DNA of 43,434 bases from an uncultured Eubacteriales bacterium (GTDB taxonomy: Bacteria; Bacillota; Clostridia; Oscillospirales; CAG-272). The stretch's first letter is position 1. The number at the start of each line of letters is the position of its first letter. The stretch covers positions 1-43,434 of the forward strand of contig CATWNM010000015.1 of NCBI GenBank assembly GCA_958352145.1. The letters run 5' to 3'. Shown here in pieces: positions 30,234 to 39,524 of this stretch. The translations under genes were made by a program, and so were the position numbers. Below the pieces are notes generated by a model. It was not told the origin of the DNA. It did no database searches and saw nothing but the letters and a program-made list of their open reading frames with translations.

Positions 30234-31616
30234 ATGAATACAAACGAAAAAATCAGACGAGATTATTCTGCGATTACGCCGCAGATCAGCCGTTATGCGG
30301 AACTCTGTACCGGAAGGGGACGGATCGATCCGCAGTTGTACGCTGAGTATCAGGTGAATCGCGGGCTTCGCGATCTGAACGGCAACGGCGTGCTGACCGG
30401 ACTCACCGAGATTTCGGAGATCGTCTCGAAAAAAATCGTCGATGGGAAAGAGACGCCCTGCCGCGGCAAGCTGTATTATCGCGGATATGACATAGAGCAG
30501 CTAGTACAGGGCTTTTTGATGGATAACCGCATGGGCTTTGAGGAAATCGTGTATCTTTTGCTCTTTGGCGCGCTGCCGGGGCGAGCGCAGCTTGATGAAT
30601 TTATACAGACGCTGGTCGCGTACCGTTCGCTGCCTGATTCCTTTATCCGGGATATTATCATGAAAGCGCCCTCCTCCGATATGATGAATTCGCTTGCAAG
30701 AAGCGTGCTTACGCTGTATTCTTATGATTCCCGCCCGGATGATACCAGCATTCCAAACGTTCTGCGGCAGTGTTTGCAGCTGATCGCCACATTTCCGCTT
30801 TTGTCTGTGTACAGTTACCATTCGTATAATTATTATATCCGAAACAACCGGAGCTTTTTTATACACGATTCGGATCCGGGACTTTCTACGGCGGAAAATA
30901 TTCTGCATATGCTTCGGATCGACAGCAAATACACACCGCTTGAGGCCAGAATATTGGATCTTGCGCTGGTTTTGCACGCCGAGCATGGCGGCGGAAACAA
31001 TTCGACCTTTACGACGCATGTTGTTTCTTCATCCGGTACGGATACCTATTCCGCAATTGCGGCCGCGCTCGGCTCCCTGAAAGGGCCGAAGCACGGCGGC
31101 GCAAATATTAAGGTCTGCGCCATGTTCAACGACATTAAGCAAAATGTGCGGGATTGGGAGGACGAGACAGAGGTTGCTGAATATCTGAAAAAGATTCTGC
31201 ATAAAGAAGCGTTTGACCGTTCTGGATTGATATACGGCGTCGGCCACGCGGTATACTCGATTTCCGATCCCCGTGCGACGATCTTTCGCGCTTTCGTAAA
31301 AAGCCTTTCCGAAGAAAAAGGGCTGACGAAAGAGTATAAGCTGTATTCGCTGGTCGAGACGCTCGCGCCGCAGATTATTTCGGAAGAGCGGAAAATATAC
31401 AAGGGAGTCAGCGCGAACATCGACTTTTACAGCGGCTTTGTGTACGATATGCTGAACCTGCCGCCCGAACTTTATACGCCGATCTTTGCCGTTGCCCGCA
31501 TTGCGGGCTGGAGCGCGCACCGGATCGAAGAATTGGTCAACGCGGGCAGGATCATGCGTCCGTCGTATAAAAACGTTCAGCCGCGCCGCGACTATGTCAA
31601 AATGGAAGACCGGTAA
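30234..31616 (+). CDS. gltA: Citrate synthase
   Basis: Joins oxaloacetate and acetyl-CoA to citrate. The 460-residue protein carries the two active-site His segments (VLHAEHGGGNNSTF and YGVGHAVYSISDPRA) and the catalytic Asp segment (VSANIDFYSGFVYDML), with GPKHGGANIKV between. An N-terminal extension of about 40 residues before RGLRDLNGNGVLTGLTEIS is typical of the clostridial type. The start follows AAAGGGGATCAAGTG; an earlier in-frame start at 30186 lacks a site. No other tricarboxylic-acid gene is in view; in Clostridia this enzyme usually supplies glutamate synthesis. Confidence 0.95.
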   Translation: MNTNEKIRRDYSAITPQISRYAELCTGRGRIDPQLYAEYQVNRGLRDLNGNGVLTGLTEISEIVSKKIVDGKETPCRGKLYYRGYDIEQLVQGFLMDNRMGFEEIVYLLLFGALPGRAQLDEFIQTLVAYRSLPDSFIRDIIMKAPSSDMMNSLARSVLTLYSYDSRPDDTSIPNVLRQCLQLIATFPLLSVYSYHSYNYYIRNNRSFFIHDSDPGLSTAENILHMLRIDSKYTPLEARILDLALVLHAEHGGGNNSTFTTHVVSSSGTDTYSAIAAALGSLKGPKHGGANIKVCAMFNDIKQNVRDWEDETEVAEYLKKILHKEAFDRSGLIYGVGHAVYSISDPRATIFRAFVKSLSEEKGLTKEYKLYSLVETLAPQIISEERKIYKGVSANIDFYSGFVYDMLNLPPELYTPIFAVARIAGWSAHRIEELVNAGRIMRPSYKNVQPRRDYVKMEDR

Positions 31617-31645
31617 AATTCAACAGAGAAAATTTCGCTTTTTGT

Positions 31646-31677
31646 GGGAAGACGGCGCGCCGTCTTCCCATTTTTTC
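31646..31677 (+). terminator. Terminator of citrate synthase
   Basis: GGGAAGACGGC and GCCGTCTTCCC form the stem around GC, followed by ATTTTTTC. Confidence 0.93.
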
Positions 31678-31735
31678 GGTATGAATTCCCGTCCTTTGCA
31701 GATACTAACCGAAAGGGATATTACGGAGGCGGAAT

Positions 31736-33067
31736 ATGGGAGAATCGGCTTGGACGGTGGGCGCGCTTCTGCCGCAGTTTCCAGAGCTTGTGTCGGATAT
31801 TCAGACGAAAAATCTGATTATTGGGGGCGGACTGTGTGGGCTGCTCTGCGCGTATTTTTTGGATCGGGCGGGCGAGGATTATTTACTTGTAGAGGGCGGG
31901 AGGATCTGCGGCGGCACCACGCAGAATACCACTGCGAAAATCACAGCGCAGCATGGGCTTATTTACGACCGGCTGCTTCGCATGTTTGGCCGGCAGCGCG
32001 CGGCGCAGTATCTTCGCGCCAATCAGCGCGCACTGGAGGATTACCGCACGCTCGCCAAAGAGATAGAATGCGGTTTTGAACCGGCCGATGCGTTTGCGTA
32101 CAGCCGGGATCCGGAGCTTTTGCGCCGGGAGTCGACGGCGCTGGCGGAAATCGGCTTTGAGGCGCCGGTAGTCAGCGATGTACCGCTGCCGGTTGCGGCG
32201 GCGGGGGCAGTAAAATTTCGTAATCAGGCGCAGTTTCATCCGTTGCAGTTTGCCGCGGGGATTGCCCAAAACCTCCGCATATTTGAAAACAGCTTTGTCC
32301 ACTTTGCCGAGCCGGGCGCCGCTTTTGTGAACGGGCATAAGATTTCTGCGGAAAATATTGTGGTTGCAACGCATTTTCCGTTTATCAACACGCACGGCTT
32401 GTATTTTATGAAGCTCTATCAGCAGCGCTCCTATGTGCTTGGACTTGAGGACGCGCCTTTGCCGGACGGGATGTATATCGACGGAGACGGCAACGGATAT
32501 TCTTTCCGGCGTTTTGGCGGTCTTCTTCTGCTTGGCGGCGGCGGTCACCGGACCGGCAAGAACGGCGGGGGATACGGCGCGCTGCGGAAATTTGTGCGCG
32601 AGCATTATCCAAATGCAAAAGAGCGATTTGCATTTGCGGCGCAGGACTGTATGTCGCTGGACGGCGTGCCCTATATCGGGCGGTACGGCCGTTTCGCCAA
32701 AGGGATATATGTTGCTTCCGGCTTCAATAAATGGGGGATGACTTCTTCTATGGCGGCCGCGCGTCTGCTCTGCGATTTGCTGTGCGGCAGGGAAAACGAA
32801 TTTTCCGGTCTGTTTGATCCGGCGCGGAGTATCTTTCGGCGGCAGCTTTGGCTGAATGTTGCGGAAACGGCGGGGCATCTTTTGCTGCCTGTACCGCGGC
32901 GGTGCACGCATCTTGGCTGCGCGCTGAAATGGAACCGCGCGGAGCATAGCTGGGACTGCCCTTGTCACGGTTCGCGCTTTGACGCCGGCGGCAGGGTGTT
33001 GGAAAATCCTGCGATGAAGAATCATGCAAAGTTTCAGCCGCCAAACGCGCCGGATGCGGAAAAATAA
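31736..33067 (+). CDS. FAD oxidoreductase fused to a Rieske [2Fe-2S] domain
   Basis: A 443-residue two-domain protein. The DAO-type flavin domain begins with NLIIGGGLCGLLCAYFLDRAGEDYLLVEGG at about 26-55 and ends with SLDGVPYIGRYGRFAKGIYVASGFNKWGMTSSMAAARLL. The C-terminal Rieske domain has Cys390-x-His392 (CTHLGC) and Cys408-x-x-His411 (CPCH), separated by 15 residues. This fusion is found in Firmicutes and actinobacteria and resembles glycine-oxidase-like enzymes that pass electrons to an iron-sulfur cluster. The substrate is unknown. The ribosome site is TTACGGAGGCGGAAT; the gene is monocistronic. Confidence 0.93.
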   Translation: MGESAWTVGALLPQFPELVSDIQTKNLIIGGGLCGLLCAYFLDRAGEDYLLVEGGRICGGTTQNTTAKITAQHGLIYDRLLRMFGRQRAAQYLRANQRALEDYRTLAKEIECGFEPADAFAYSRDPELLRRESTALAEIGFEAPVVSDVPLPVAAAGAVKFRNQAQFHPLQFAAGIAQNLRIFENSFVHFAEPGAAFVNGHKISAENIVVATHFPFINTHGLYFMKLYQQRSYVLGLEDAPLPDGMYIDGDGNGYSFRRFGGLLLLGGGGHRTGKNGGGYGALRKFVREHYPNAKERFAFAAQDCMSLDGVPYIGRYGRFAKGIYVASGFNKWGMTSSMAAARLLCDLLCGRENEFSGLFDPARSIFRRQLWLNVAETAGHLLLPVPRRCTHLGCALKWNRAEHSWDCPCHGSRFDAGGRVLENPAMKNHAKFQPPNAPDAEK

Positions 33068-33128
33068 GCGCGCAATGCATGCCGGTAAGCTTTTGTGTCT
33101 GAGATTTCAGGTAAGTGCAGCAGATTAT

Positions 33129-33167
33129 AAAAAGTCTTGAAGGCGTAAATGTCTTCAAGACTTTTTC
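33129..33167 (+). terminator. Terminator after the FAD-Rieske gene
   Basis: AAAAAGTCTTGAAG (33129-33142) pairs with CTTCAAGACTTTTT (33153-33166). It directly precedes the left limit of duplicated copy A. Confidence 0.92.
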
Positions 33168-33172
33168 TGTTA

Positions 33173-33201
33173 TTGAAAAAGGAACTAAGATATGCTATAT
33201 T
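33173..33201 (+). promoter_or_regulatory. Promoter of the ATPase remnant (copy A)
   Basis: TTGAAA (33173-33178), 17 bases, TATATT (33196-33201); identical elements and spacing in copy B at 39919-39947. Confidence 0.55.
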
Positions 33202-33267
33202 TAATATGGTACTATTATTTTGCAGTGCCGCGTTGTCGGTGGATGCGGCGTATTGCTGGTGGAAGCT

Positions 33268-33744
33268 ATGGAACTGATTTTACAGGGGATTCAGAAGCGT
33301 TTTAGCGAAAAAGAAGTGCTGCGGGATGTATCCCTTTGCGCTTCGGGCGGAAAAGCGTCCGGTCTGCTGGGGCGCAATGGCGCGGGGAAAACGACTACAC
33401 TCCGCATTTTGATGGATGTGTTTCCTGCTGGCGCGGGAAATGTGCTCTTTGACGGCGTGCCGATTGACTATGAAATAGTAGAGATCGGCTATCTGCGTGA
33501 GGAGCGCGGTTTGTATCCGAATCAGCAGAAGATTCAGTTGATTATCGCCCTGTCGTACGATCCGCAGATTGTGATTTTGGACGAACCTTTTCGGCGTAGG
33601 CATCCTGTCTGCAAAAATTTATCGCGCCGGCGTTCTGCTTTATGGTACTGCGCCAAAAATCGGTGCAATTATGAAAGCTGTATGGAGAGCCTGAAACTTG
33701 GGCGCGTTTTCGCTTTTTGCGCTGTTTTTTCAAAAGCAGCGTAA
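33268..33744 (+). pseudogene. ABC ATPase-permease deletion remnant (copy A)
   Basis: Starts like the intact ATPase at 40013 (MELILQGIQKRF, Walker A GRNGAGKTT kept) up to codon 84, then skips codons 85-133 in frame, losing the helical domain and the LSKGN signature. It resumes with NQQKIQL through the Walker B ILDEPF, and then jumps at an 8-base repeat (CCGTTTTC in copy B) to the last 110 bases of the permease gene in a shifted frame. The product would be a non-functional 158-residue chimera. The Pro of the PEERG motif is Arg here. The promoter and terminator are still present. Confidence 0.9.
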
Positions 33745-33759
33745 ATTGTTCTTTAACTG

Positions 33760-33788
33760 TTTACATTTTTGGCAGAATACGGTATACT
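33760..33788 (+). promoter_or_regulatory. Promoter of the DUF5662 gene (copy A)
   Basis: TTTACA (33760-33765), 17 bases, TATACT (33783-33788), ending 23 bases before the ATG. The hairpin of the preceding unit (about 33716-33744) insulates it. Confidence 0.8.
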
Positions 33789-33811
33789 AAATATGTTTGC
33801 GAGGTTTCAAA

Positions 33812-34351
33812 ATGGGCAAAGCATTCCGTCATTTCCTGGTTATTACAAGGCATCGCCATGCGGTGATCCGCAACTGCCGCCGCGCGGGCATTTTATGGCA
33901 GGGACTCTGGCACGATCTGTCCAAATATTCGCCGCACGAATTCCTGCCGGGCGCGCGTTATTTTGTCGGTACGCGCAGTCCAAACGAGATTGAACGCGCA
34001 GAGCATGGGTATTCGGCGGCTTGGCTGCATCACAAGGGGAGAAATAAGCACCATTTTGAGTATTGGACCGACTATAATCCCGTTGAGCGCAAGGTTATGC
34101 CGGTCAAAATGCCGCTTTGCTATGTGATCGAGATGGTTTGCGACCGCATTGCCGCAAGCAAGATCTATCAGGGGGACAAGTATACCGATCAAAGCGCGCT
34201 CGATTATTTTTTGCGCGGCAAGGATCATCGTTTCATCCATCCGGAAACGTCGGAACTTACGGAACGCCTGCTTCGGATGCTTGCCGAGCGCGGGGAAACG
34301 GAGACTTTTGCATATATTCGTGTACTTGTTAAAAACGGACGTGAATATTGA
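33812..34351 (+). CDS. DUF5662-family protein (intact copy)
   Basis: A 179-residue soluble protein: MGKAFRHFLVITRHRHAVIRN, LWHDLSKYSPHEFLPGARYF, HHKGRNKHHFEYWTDY, MPVKMPLCYVIEMVCDRIAASKIYQGDKYTDQSALDYF. The many His and Asp in HxxHD-like positions (HRHAV, WHDLSKYS, HHKGRNKHHFEYW, CDRIAASK) look like an HD-type metal site; the family is known only as DUF5662 and its activity is not established. Start ATG follows GAGGTTTCAAA. The corresponding gene in copy B is reduced to 134 bases, so this is the only functional copy in view. Confidence 0.88.
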   Translation: MGKAFRHFLVITRHRHAVIRNCRRAGILWQGLWHDLSKYSPHEFLPGARYFVGTRSPNEIERAEHGYSAAWLHHKGRNKHHFEYWTDYNPVERKVMPVKMPLCYVIEMVCDRIAASKIYQGDKYTDQSALDYFLRGKDHRFIHPETSELTERLLRMLAERGETETFAYIRVLVKNGREY

Positions 34352-34426
34352 ATTTTTTTCATATGGAAGATTTTGGAGGGCAAAAGATATGATTGAAATT
34401 TAAAGATTAGTAATTGGTAAATATTA

Positions 34427-34450
34427 GCACAATTTGTGCAAATGCACAAA
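34427..34450 (+). promoter_or_regulatory. Palindrome upstream of the SLH protein gene
   Basis: GCACAATTTGTGC (34427-34439) is a perfect palindrome, followed by a further half TGCACAAA (34443-34450). A -10-like TATGAT (34503-34508) lies about 40 bases before the ATG. A role as operator is inferred. The 196-base gap 34352-34547 holds nothing else. Confidence 0.45.
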
Positions 34451-34547
34451 ATTGCGTGTTTGGAAAAAAATTTTAAACAAGCACTTCCATTTCTGTGCGA
34501 AATATGATATACCATTGTACGAAAAAATTAAAAAAGGAGTATAAGTA

Positions 34548-37500
34548 ATGAACAAAAAATGCAGAAAAATTTTATCGTTACTACTGGTTGTGATTATGCT
34601 GGCCGGCTTTGCGGCCGTGCCCGCCTTTGCCGATGGCGAAGAGTCCGGCGACTCCGATAGCAATGTAATCACTATCAGCGATGTGAATGCGCTGAAAGCA
34701 TTCGCAGCGCGGGTTAATGAAGGCGAGTCTTTCGAAGGAAAGACTGTCATACTGGAAAAAGACTTAGATTTACAAAATGAGGAATGGACGCCGATCGGTA
34801 CGGCGGAGAACCCTTTCAAGGGCGTCTTTGACGGCGGCGACAATACGGTCAGCGGATTGAAGATTTCCGCGGAATGCGCGTCTTACGTTGGTTTGTTCGG
34901 CTATGTAGTCGGAGGCACGGTCGAAAATTTGACCGTGGAAGGCGCAATTTCGCTGAACAATCAAGAAAACGGCATCGGCTATGCTGCAATTGTCGGGCGG
35001 ATTGACGGTGGTTCTGTGCGCAATTGCATAAATAACGCGTCGATTGGCGGCGGCAAGAGTGGCCGTTGGGACGACAGCGGCATAGGCGGCGTCGTAGGTC
35101 TTGCAAATGAGAGCATCGTCGACGGCTGTGTAAATAAAGCGGAAGTACATGTGAACTGCAATACAGTCGGCGGCGTCGTGGGTTTGACACACGCTTCCGA
35201 CGTGACAAACTGCATCAATACCGGTGCGATTACCGGCAAAGATACTTCTATCGGCGGTATCGTTGGTGAAGCGCGCGTGCGTGGCGCGGTTTCTAATAAT
35301 ACGAACGAGGGAGCCGTGGCGCAGGACGCGCCCAATAATGACGGTTACGGCGTGGGTGGCGTCGTCGGATGGATTCGGTATCTAGTACATAGCGACGTTA
35401 CGCTTTCGGATACGTCTGAAATGGCTGTTCAAGTGATGAGCAACACCAATAACGGCAGCGTTTCCGGTCAGGGCGTTGCGGGCGGCGTCGTGGGCGAGAT
35501 TTATAACGCGGCTGTTTTGACCGGCAATGAAAATAACGGCGAAATTGTTTGTATCGGTTCAAGGCCGCGTATCGGCGGCGTAATCGGTTCCGCCAATGTG
35601 AAGAACATTTCGGCAGGTGCGGAGATCAAAGGTGTTCTCATTTCCAATAATGTTTCGACGGTCAAAGACCTAGCTCTGATCGGCAGTGAAACTGATATTG
35701 GCACTGAGGCGTTTGAAGCGGTTGACAATGGCGCTGCTTGGGTTGCGCAGATCGTTGATAAGGCCGTCAAGTACGCCACGCTTACGGCCGCTGTCGATGC
35801 TGCTGAGGCCGGCGACACGATTGAACTGCTAGCGGACGTGGATATGACCGATGTTAACGCTGTGTTGACAATTGACGGTCTGATAATCGACTTGAACGAA
35901 TATAAGGTTTCGGTTACGAATTCAGGAAAGAATTTTGTATATTTTGAGGGCGACGACGCCACGATTAAAAACGGAACGTTTGAAGTTATCGACGGCAACT
36001 ACGCTTTGTTTATCGGTGACGAAAGAGAAAACGGCACTAGCAACGTAATTGTGGAAGACGTTACGCTGATTGGCGGAATCAATATCTACAATGTAACGGA
36101 CGTCGTACTGAAAAATGTTACTGCAAATGGCAAAAAGTATTACGCCGTCTGGTGCGATCAGGGCGGGCAAGTGACTATCGAAAGCGGAACCTATAAATCC
36201 GACGGCAACGCAGTGCTGGGAATGTCTGCCGCGAAATACGAGACTAAAATGAACATCAATGGCGGTACGTTTATTCTTAAAGACACGGATCAGCCATTGG
36301 TTTTGGACGGCACGGATGGTGATGGCGAGTTATGGAATGCACCTGTCGTTTATGGCGGTACGTTTGATGCAGATGTATCTGCGTTCCTGGCCGACGACTG
36401 CATTCAGAGCGCAAACGGAATTGTAGGACGGAAGCCTGAGATTGTCGACGACGTCATTCAGGTAAATCCGGAAAACGCGCAGTTGGTTCTGGACGGCGCT
36501 TTCGGCGACATTGACGGAAAGACCATCAACTTTGCTGCCGGAAATTATGATGTTCTCATTCTCGCTCGTCCTACCAAGTATGTAGGCAGCAATACCGTGT
36601 ACTACAATATGGCGTGGACGCAGCAGGGCGGCTGGCAGGTGACGGGTGACGCTGTTTCTTTGGAAGAATGTACCAGCGACATTCGCACGTATACCCGCGC
36701 GGTGAAAGACGTGACCTTTACGGCAGATGACGGCGTTGTTTTGACGGGCTTTGGAGCCTATGCGGGGCACAATTATTTAAATACGTATGATTATGTCAAA
36801 GATGTGGCGGTTCTAAATCCTAACAATAGTTTCTATAACAGCTATACCTTGGAGAATATCACTTTCTCCGGCTTGACCATTAGCGGCGGGGCGGACTTTG
36901 GCGTGTCCCGCAATGATGCGGTGACCAAGAATATTACCTTTGAAAATTGCAAATTTACCGGCGATGAATCTAAAATGGGTCAGAACACTTTTGTCGCTAT
37001 TCATATGCAGGGCAATGGCGACGGTGTGAAATTTGAGAACCTTAAGGTTATTAACTGCGAGTTCACCGATTATTTTCAGGGAATCTACGTTCAGGGACCC
37101 GAGAATTTGACTGTTACAGGCAGCAGCTTTACCAATACAACGCATAATGCTGTTGCGGCACAGAGCAATGCGAACGGAGTGAATCCGGCCGGTCAGATTG
37201 TGATTTCAGAAAATACCTTTGAGAATATTCACGACCGCGTAATTCGCTTTGGCGATGTGGATGACAATGCAGAAATCATGATCACCGGCAACACTGCCGA
37301 AAATTCCGGCGACAGCGACGGCGAAGTGATCAAGGCAAACAAACTTCCTGACAGTGTAATGATTACGGTGACGGGCAATGATTGGGGCGAAAACGCTTCT
37401 TTCGGCAGTCCAGAACTGGCTGAGGCTGCGGCCAAGATAGGTGAAAAGTACTTTATTACGCTTCAGGATGCTGTCAATGCCGCCGTGGATGGCGACATGA

Positions 37501-39473
37501 TTGAATTGTTGAGAGATGTATCCGACGGCGATGGCGTTATCATCGGCGACCGGACTGTCGCTAAAAATATTATCATTGATTTTGGCGGCTTTACCTACAC
37601 TGTTGTGGATAATTTCGCCGGCTCTACCGGAACGAAGAATCAGTGCTTCCAACTGTTAGCTGGTCATATGATTACTTTGCAAAACGGCGCAATTGCCGCA
37701 GCTAGTGACGCTATTAGGATGATTGTTCAGAACTACAGTAATCTGACGTTGAAGGACATGACTTTGGATGCAAGTAAGAATGCGGGCGTTCAGTATGTCC
37801 TGAACAACAACTGCGGCAATGTGACGATTACCGGCGATACCAATATCACTGCATATGAGGGCGCTTATGCTTTTGATGCGTATTACTGGAATTCCAGATA
37901 TCCGGATGGCGTCAAGGTTACCGTCGATAAAGAGATGACCGGTACGGTTACTGGTAAGATTTCAGTTGATGGCGACGATGATGAGCATCAGGGCGAGTTG
38001 ACTATTGCAGGCGGCACGTTTACCGATAATGTCAGCAGTTATGTAGTTGGCGATATGCTCCAAGATTCCACCGGTAAAATTGTCAAAGCCAGCGTACAAA
38101 TCGCTGCAGAGAGTGCGAGTGTTCGTGTTGGCAAGACAGTCAAGCTGACCGCGACGGTTGAACCGGAAGGCGCGGCCGTGACATGGGGTTCGAGCAATCC
38201 TTCTATCGCTACGGTGGACGCAGACGGGGTTGTGACCGGTGTTAAGGTTGGTACCGTTACCATTACCGCAACCGTATCAAAGGACGTTTTCGCAGATTAT
38301 ACGGTTACCGTGCTTCGGAAATCCAGCAGCAGCGTAGGCGGTTCTTCCTCAAAGCCTAGTGAACTTGACGCTGACGTGCCCGACGGTCTGCCTGAGACGG
38401 CTATAATCGTGGGCAGCCATGTGGAGAATGATGTCGCTGTGGCCGAGGTCACCGACGTTCAGGCTAAAGAGATTGTTAAGCAGGCTACTAAGGATAAGTT
38501 AGACGAAATCATTATTGCCGCTGGTTCTAAAAAGGCCGCAGCTACTGAGGTTATCCTCGATAAAGCGACGGTTTCCGCTGTGGCAAGCGACAGCGACACT
38601 GTTCTTACGGTGACTACGCTTGCCGGCAGCGTTACGATTCCCAACGAGGGGCTTAAGCAGCTTGCTGGACAGAAAGGCAATACGGTTACTGTTTCTATAG
38701 CTGAAGTTGACGCCGCTGTTGCCGTCACCGTTAAAGTGGGAAGCACTGTGGTTTCCTCGATCTCCGGAGGCGTGATCGCCTCTGTTCCCGCTGAAAAACT
38801 TACTGCCGGTTCTGTGGCCGTTCTGATCGAAGCTGATGGTACGGAGGCAGTTGTTCGCAGTTCTGTTGTTAACGGTGAAGCCATAATCGTGCCTTTGGAG
38901 GGTACCGCTACTATAGTCATTCGCGACAACGCCAAGAAGTTTGAGGATGTTCCCGCTTCCGGCTGGATTGCCGACGCCGTGGCCTTTGTCAGCAGCCATG
39001 AACTGTTTAACGGCACGAGCGCGACTACTTTCGAGCCTGACGCAAACATGTCCCGCGCTATGTTGGCTGTTGCTCTTCATAATTTGGCAAATAACTCCGC
39101 AGCTGGAGTCAAAGCATCCTTCCTTGATGTGCCGGATGGCCGTTGGTATTCGGAAGCCATTGCCTGGGCTGCTGAGAAAAATGTGATCAAAGGCTATGAT
39201 GACGGAAACTTCGGTGTCGACAGCAATATTACCCGTCAGGATATGGTGGTTATGCTGTGGCGCTATGCCGGCTGTCCCACTGCCGAAACTTCTGCGTTAA
39301 CTTTTGTTGACGCCGCCAATGTCAGCGACTATGCGCAGGAAGCTCTGTGCTGGGCTGTGCAGAACGGTATTGTGAACGGCAGGGATGGCAACGTTTTGGA
39401 TCCTCAGGGGCTTGCTACCCGCAAAGAGGTTGCGAAGATTTTTCAGTATTTTTTGCAGAGCACTGTAAAATAA
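34548..39473 (+). CDS. Large SLH-anchored surface protein with beta-helix and Big2 domains
   Basis: A 1641-residue exported protein. Order: signal peptide 1-28 (ending AAVPAFA); GLUG-like repeats about 80-290 (GGVVGLANESIVDGCVNKAEV, GGIVGEARVRGAVSNNTNEGAV); two long parallel beta-helix stretches, each opened by the same motif, KYATLTAAVDAAEAGDTIELLADV near 407 and KYFITLQDAVNAAVDGDMIELLRDV near 966; a Big2 domain about 1182-1254 (GKTVKLTATVEPEGAAVTWGSSNPSIATVDADGVVTGV); a Ser-rich linker; a surface-protein module about 1275-1460; and three SLH domains about 1462-1641 that bind pyruvylated wall polymers. No catalytic residues are evident in the helix, so adhesion or glycan binding is likely. 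Codon use is more AT-rich than the neighbours. It lies between the two copies of the duplicated module. Confidence 0.93.
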   Translation: MNKKCRKILSLLLVVIMLAGFAAVPAFADGEESGDSDSNVITISDVNALKAFAARVNEGESFEGKTVILEKDLDLQNEEWTPIGTAENPFKGVFDGGDNTVSGLKISAECASYVGLFGYVVGGTVENLTVEGAISLNNQENGIGYAAIVGRIDGGSVRNCINNASIGGGKSGRWDDSGIGGVVGLANESIVDGCVNKAEVHVNCNTVGGVVGLTHASDVTNCINTGAITGKDTSIGGIVGEARVRGAVSNNTNEGAVAQDAPNNDGYGVGGVVGWIRYLVHSDVTLSDTSEMAVQVMSNTNNGSVSGQGVAGGVVGEIYNAAVLTGNENNGEIVCIGSRPRIGGVIGSANVKNISAGAEIKGVLISNNVSTVKDLALIGSETDIGTEAFEAVDNGAAWVAQIVDKAVKYATLTAAVDAAEAGDTIELLADVDMTDVNAVLTIDGLIIDLNEYKVSVTNSGKNFVYFEGDDATIKNGTFEVIDGNYALFIGDERENGTSNVIVEDVTLIGGINIYNVTDVVLKNVTANGKKYYAVWCDQGGQVTIESGTYKSDGNAVLGMSAAKYETKMNINGGTFILKDTDQPLVLDGTDGDGELWNAPVVYGGTFDADVSAFLADDCIQSANGIVGRKPEIVDDVIQVNPENAQLVLDGAFGDIDGKTINFAAGNYDVLILARPTKYVGSNTVYYNMAWTQQGGWQVTGDAVSLEECTSDIRTYTRAVKDVTFTADDGVVLTGFGAYAGHNYLNTYDYVKDVAVLNPNNSFYNSYTLENITFSGLTISGGADFGVSRNDAVTKNITFENCKFTGDESKMGQNTFVAIHMQGNGDGVKFENLKVINCEFTDYFQGIYVQGPENLTVTGSSFTNTTHNAVAAQSNANGVNPAGQIVISENTFENIHDRVIRFGDVDDNAEIMITGNTAENSGDSDGEVIKANKLPDSVMITVTGNDWGENASFGSPELAEAAAKIGEKYFITLQDAVNAAVDGDMIELLRDVSDGDGVIIGDRTVAKNIIIDFGGFTYTVVDNFAGSTGTKNQCFQLLAGHMITLQNGAIAAASDAIRMIVQNYSNLTLKDMTLDASKNAGVQYVLNNNCGNVTITGDTNITAYEGAYAFDAYYWNSRYPDGVKVTVDKEMTGTVTGKISVDGDDDEHQGELTIAGGTFTDNVSSYVVGDMLQDSTGKIVKASVQIAAESASVRVGKTVKLTATVEPEGAAVTWGSSNPSIATVDADGVVTGVKVGTVTITATVSKDVFADYTVTVLRKSSSSVGGSSSKPSELDADVPDGLPETAIIVGSHVENDVAVAEVTDVQAKEIVKQATKDKLDEIIIAAGSKKAAATEVILDKATVSAVASDSDTVLTVTTLAGSVTIPNEGLKQLAGQKGNTVTVSIAEVDAAVAVTVKVGSTVVSSISGGVIASVPAEKLTAGSVAVLIEADGTEAVVRSSVVNGEAIIVPLEGTATIVIRDNAKKFEDVPASGWIADAVAFVSSHELFNGTSATTFEPDANMSRAMLAVALHNLANNSAAGVKASFLDVPDGRWYSEAIAWAAEKNVIKGYDDGNFGVDSNITRQDMVVMLWRYAGCPTAETSALTFVDAANVSDYAQEALCWAVQNGIVNGRDGNVLDPQGLATRKEVAKIFQYFLQSTVK

Positions 39474-39489
39474 TTCACATTTTAAGTAA

Positions 39490-39520
39490 GAAAAGTCTCC
39501 GGTTTTACCGGGGATTTTTC
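39490..39520 (+). terminator. Terminator of the SLH protein gene
   Basis: TCTCCGG and CCGGGGA (with one G-U pair) around TTTTA, followed by TTTTTC. Confidence 0.75.
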
Positions 39521-39524
39521 TTAT

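Larger units (their letters stand above)
33171..34351 (+). repeat. Copy A of a duplicated ABC transporter-DUF5662 module
   Basis: Matches 39917-42417 (copy B) collinearly: promoter, ABC ATPase start, end of the permease gene, terminator hairpin, second promoter and DUF5662 gene. It lacks 147 bp (B 40265-40411) and about 1568 bp (B 40478-42045). The match begins within a few bases of the terminator on this side and of the mobile-element end on the B side. Confidence 0.9.

Noticed and set aside
31883..33025. 380-codon open frame antisense to the FAD-Rieske gene
   Set aside because: Shadow frame; the plus-strand protein has flavin and Rieske motifs.
33220..33744. A functional small ATPase gene in copy A
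   Set aside because: It lacks the helical domain and signature motif, and its 3' third is an out-of-frame piece of the permease gene.
34352..34547. Possible CRISPR-like or integron-like repeat before the SLH gene
   Set aside because: Only one palindrome plus a half-site; no regular repeat spacing.
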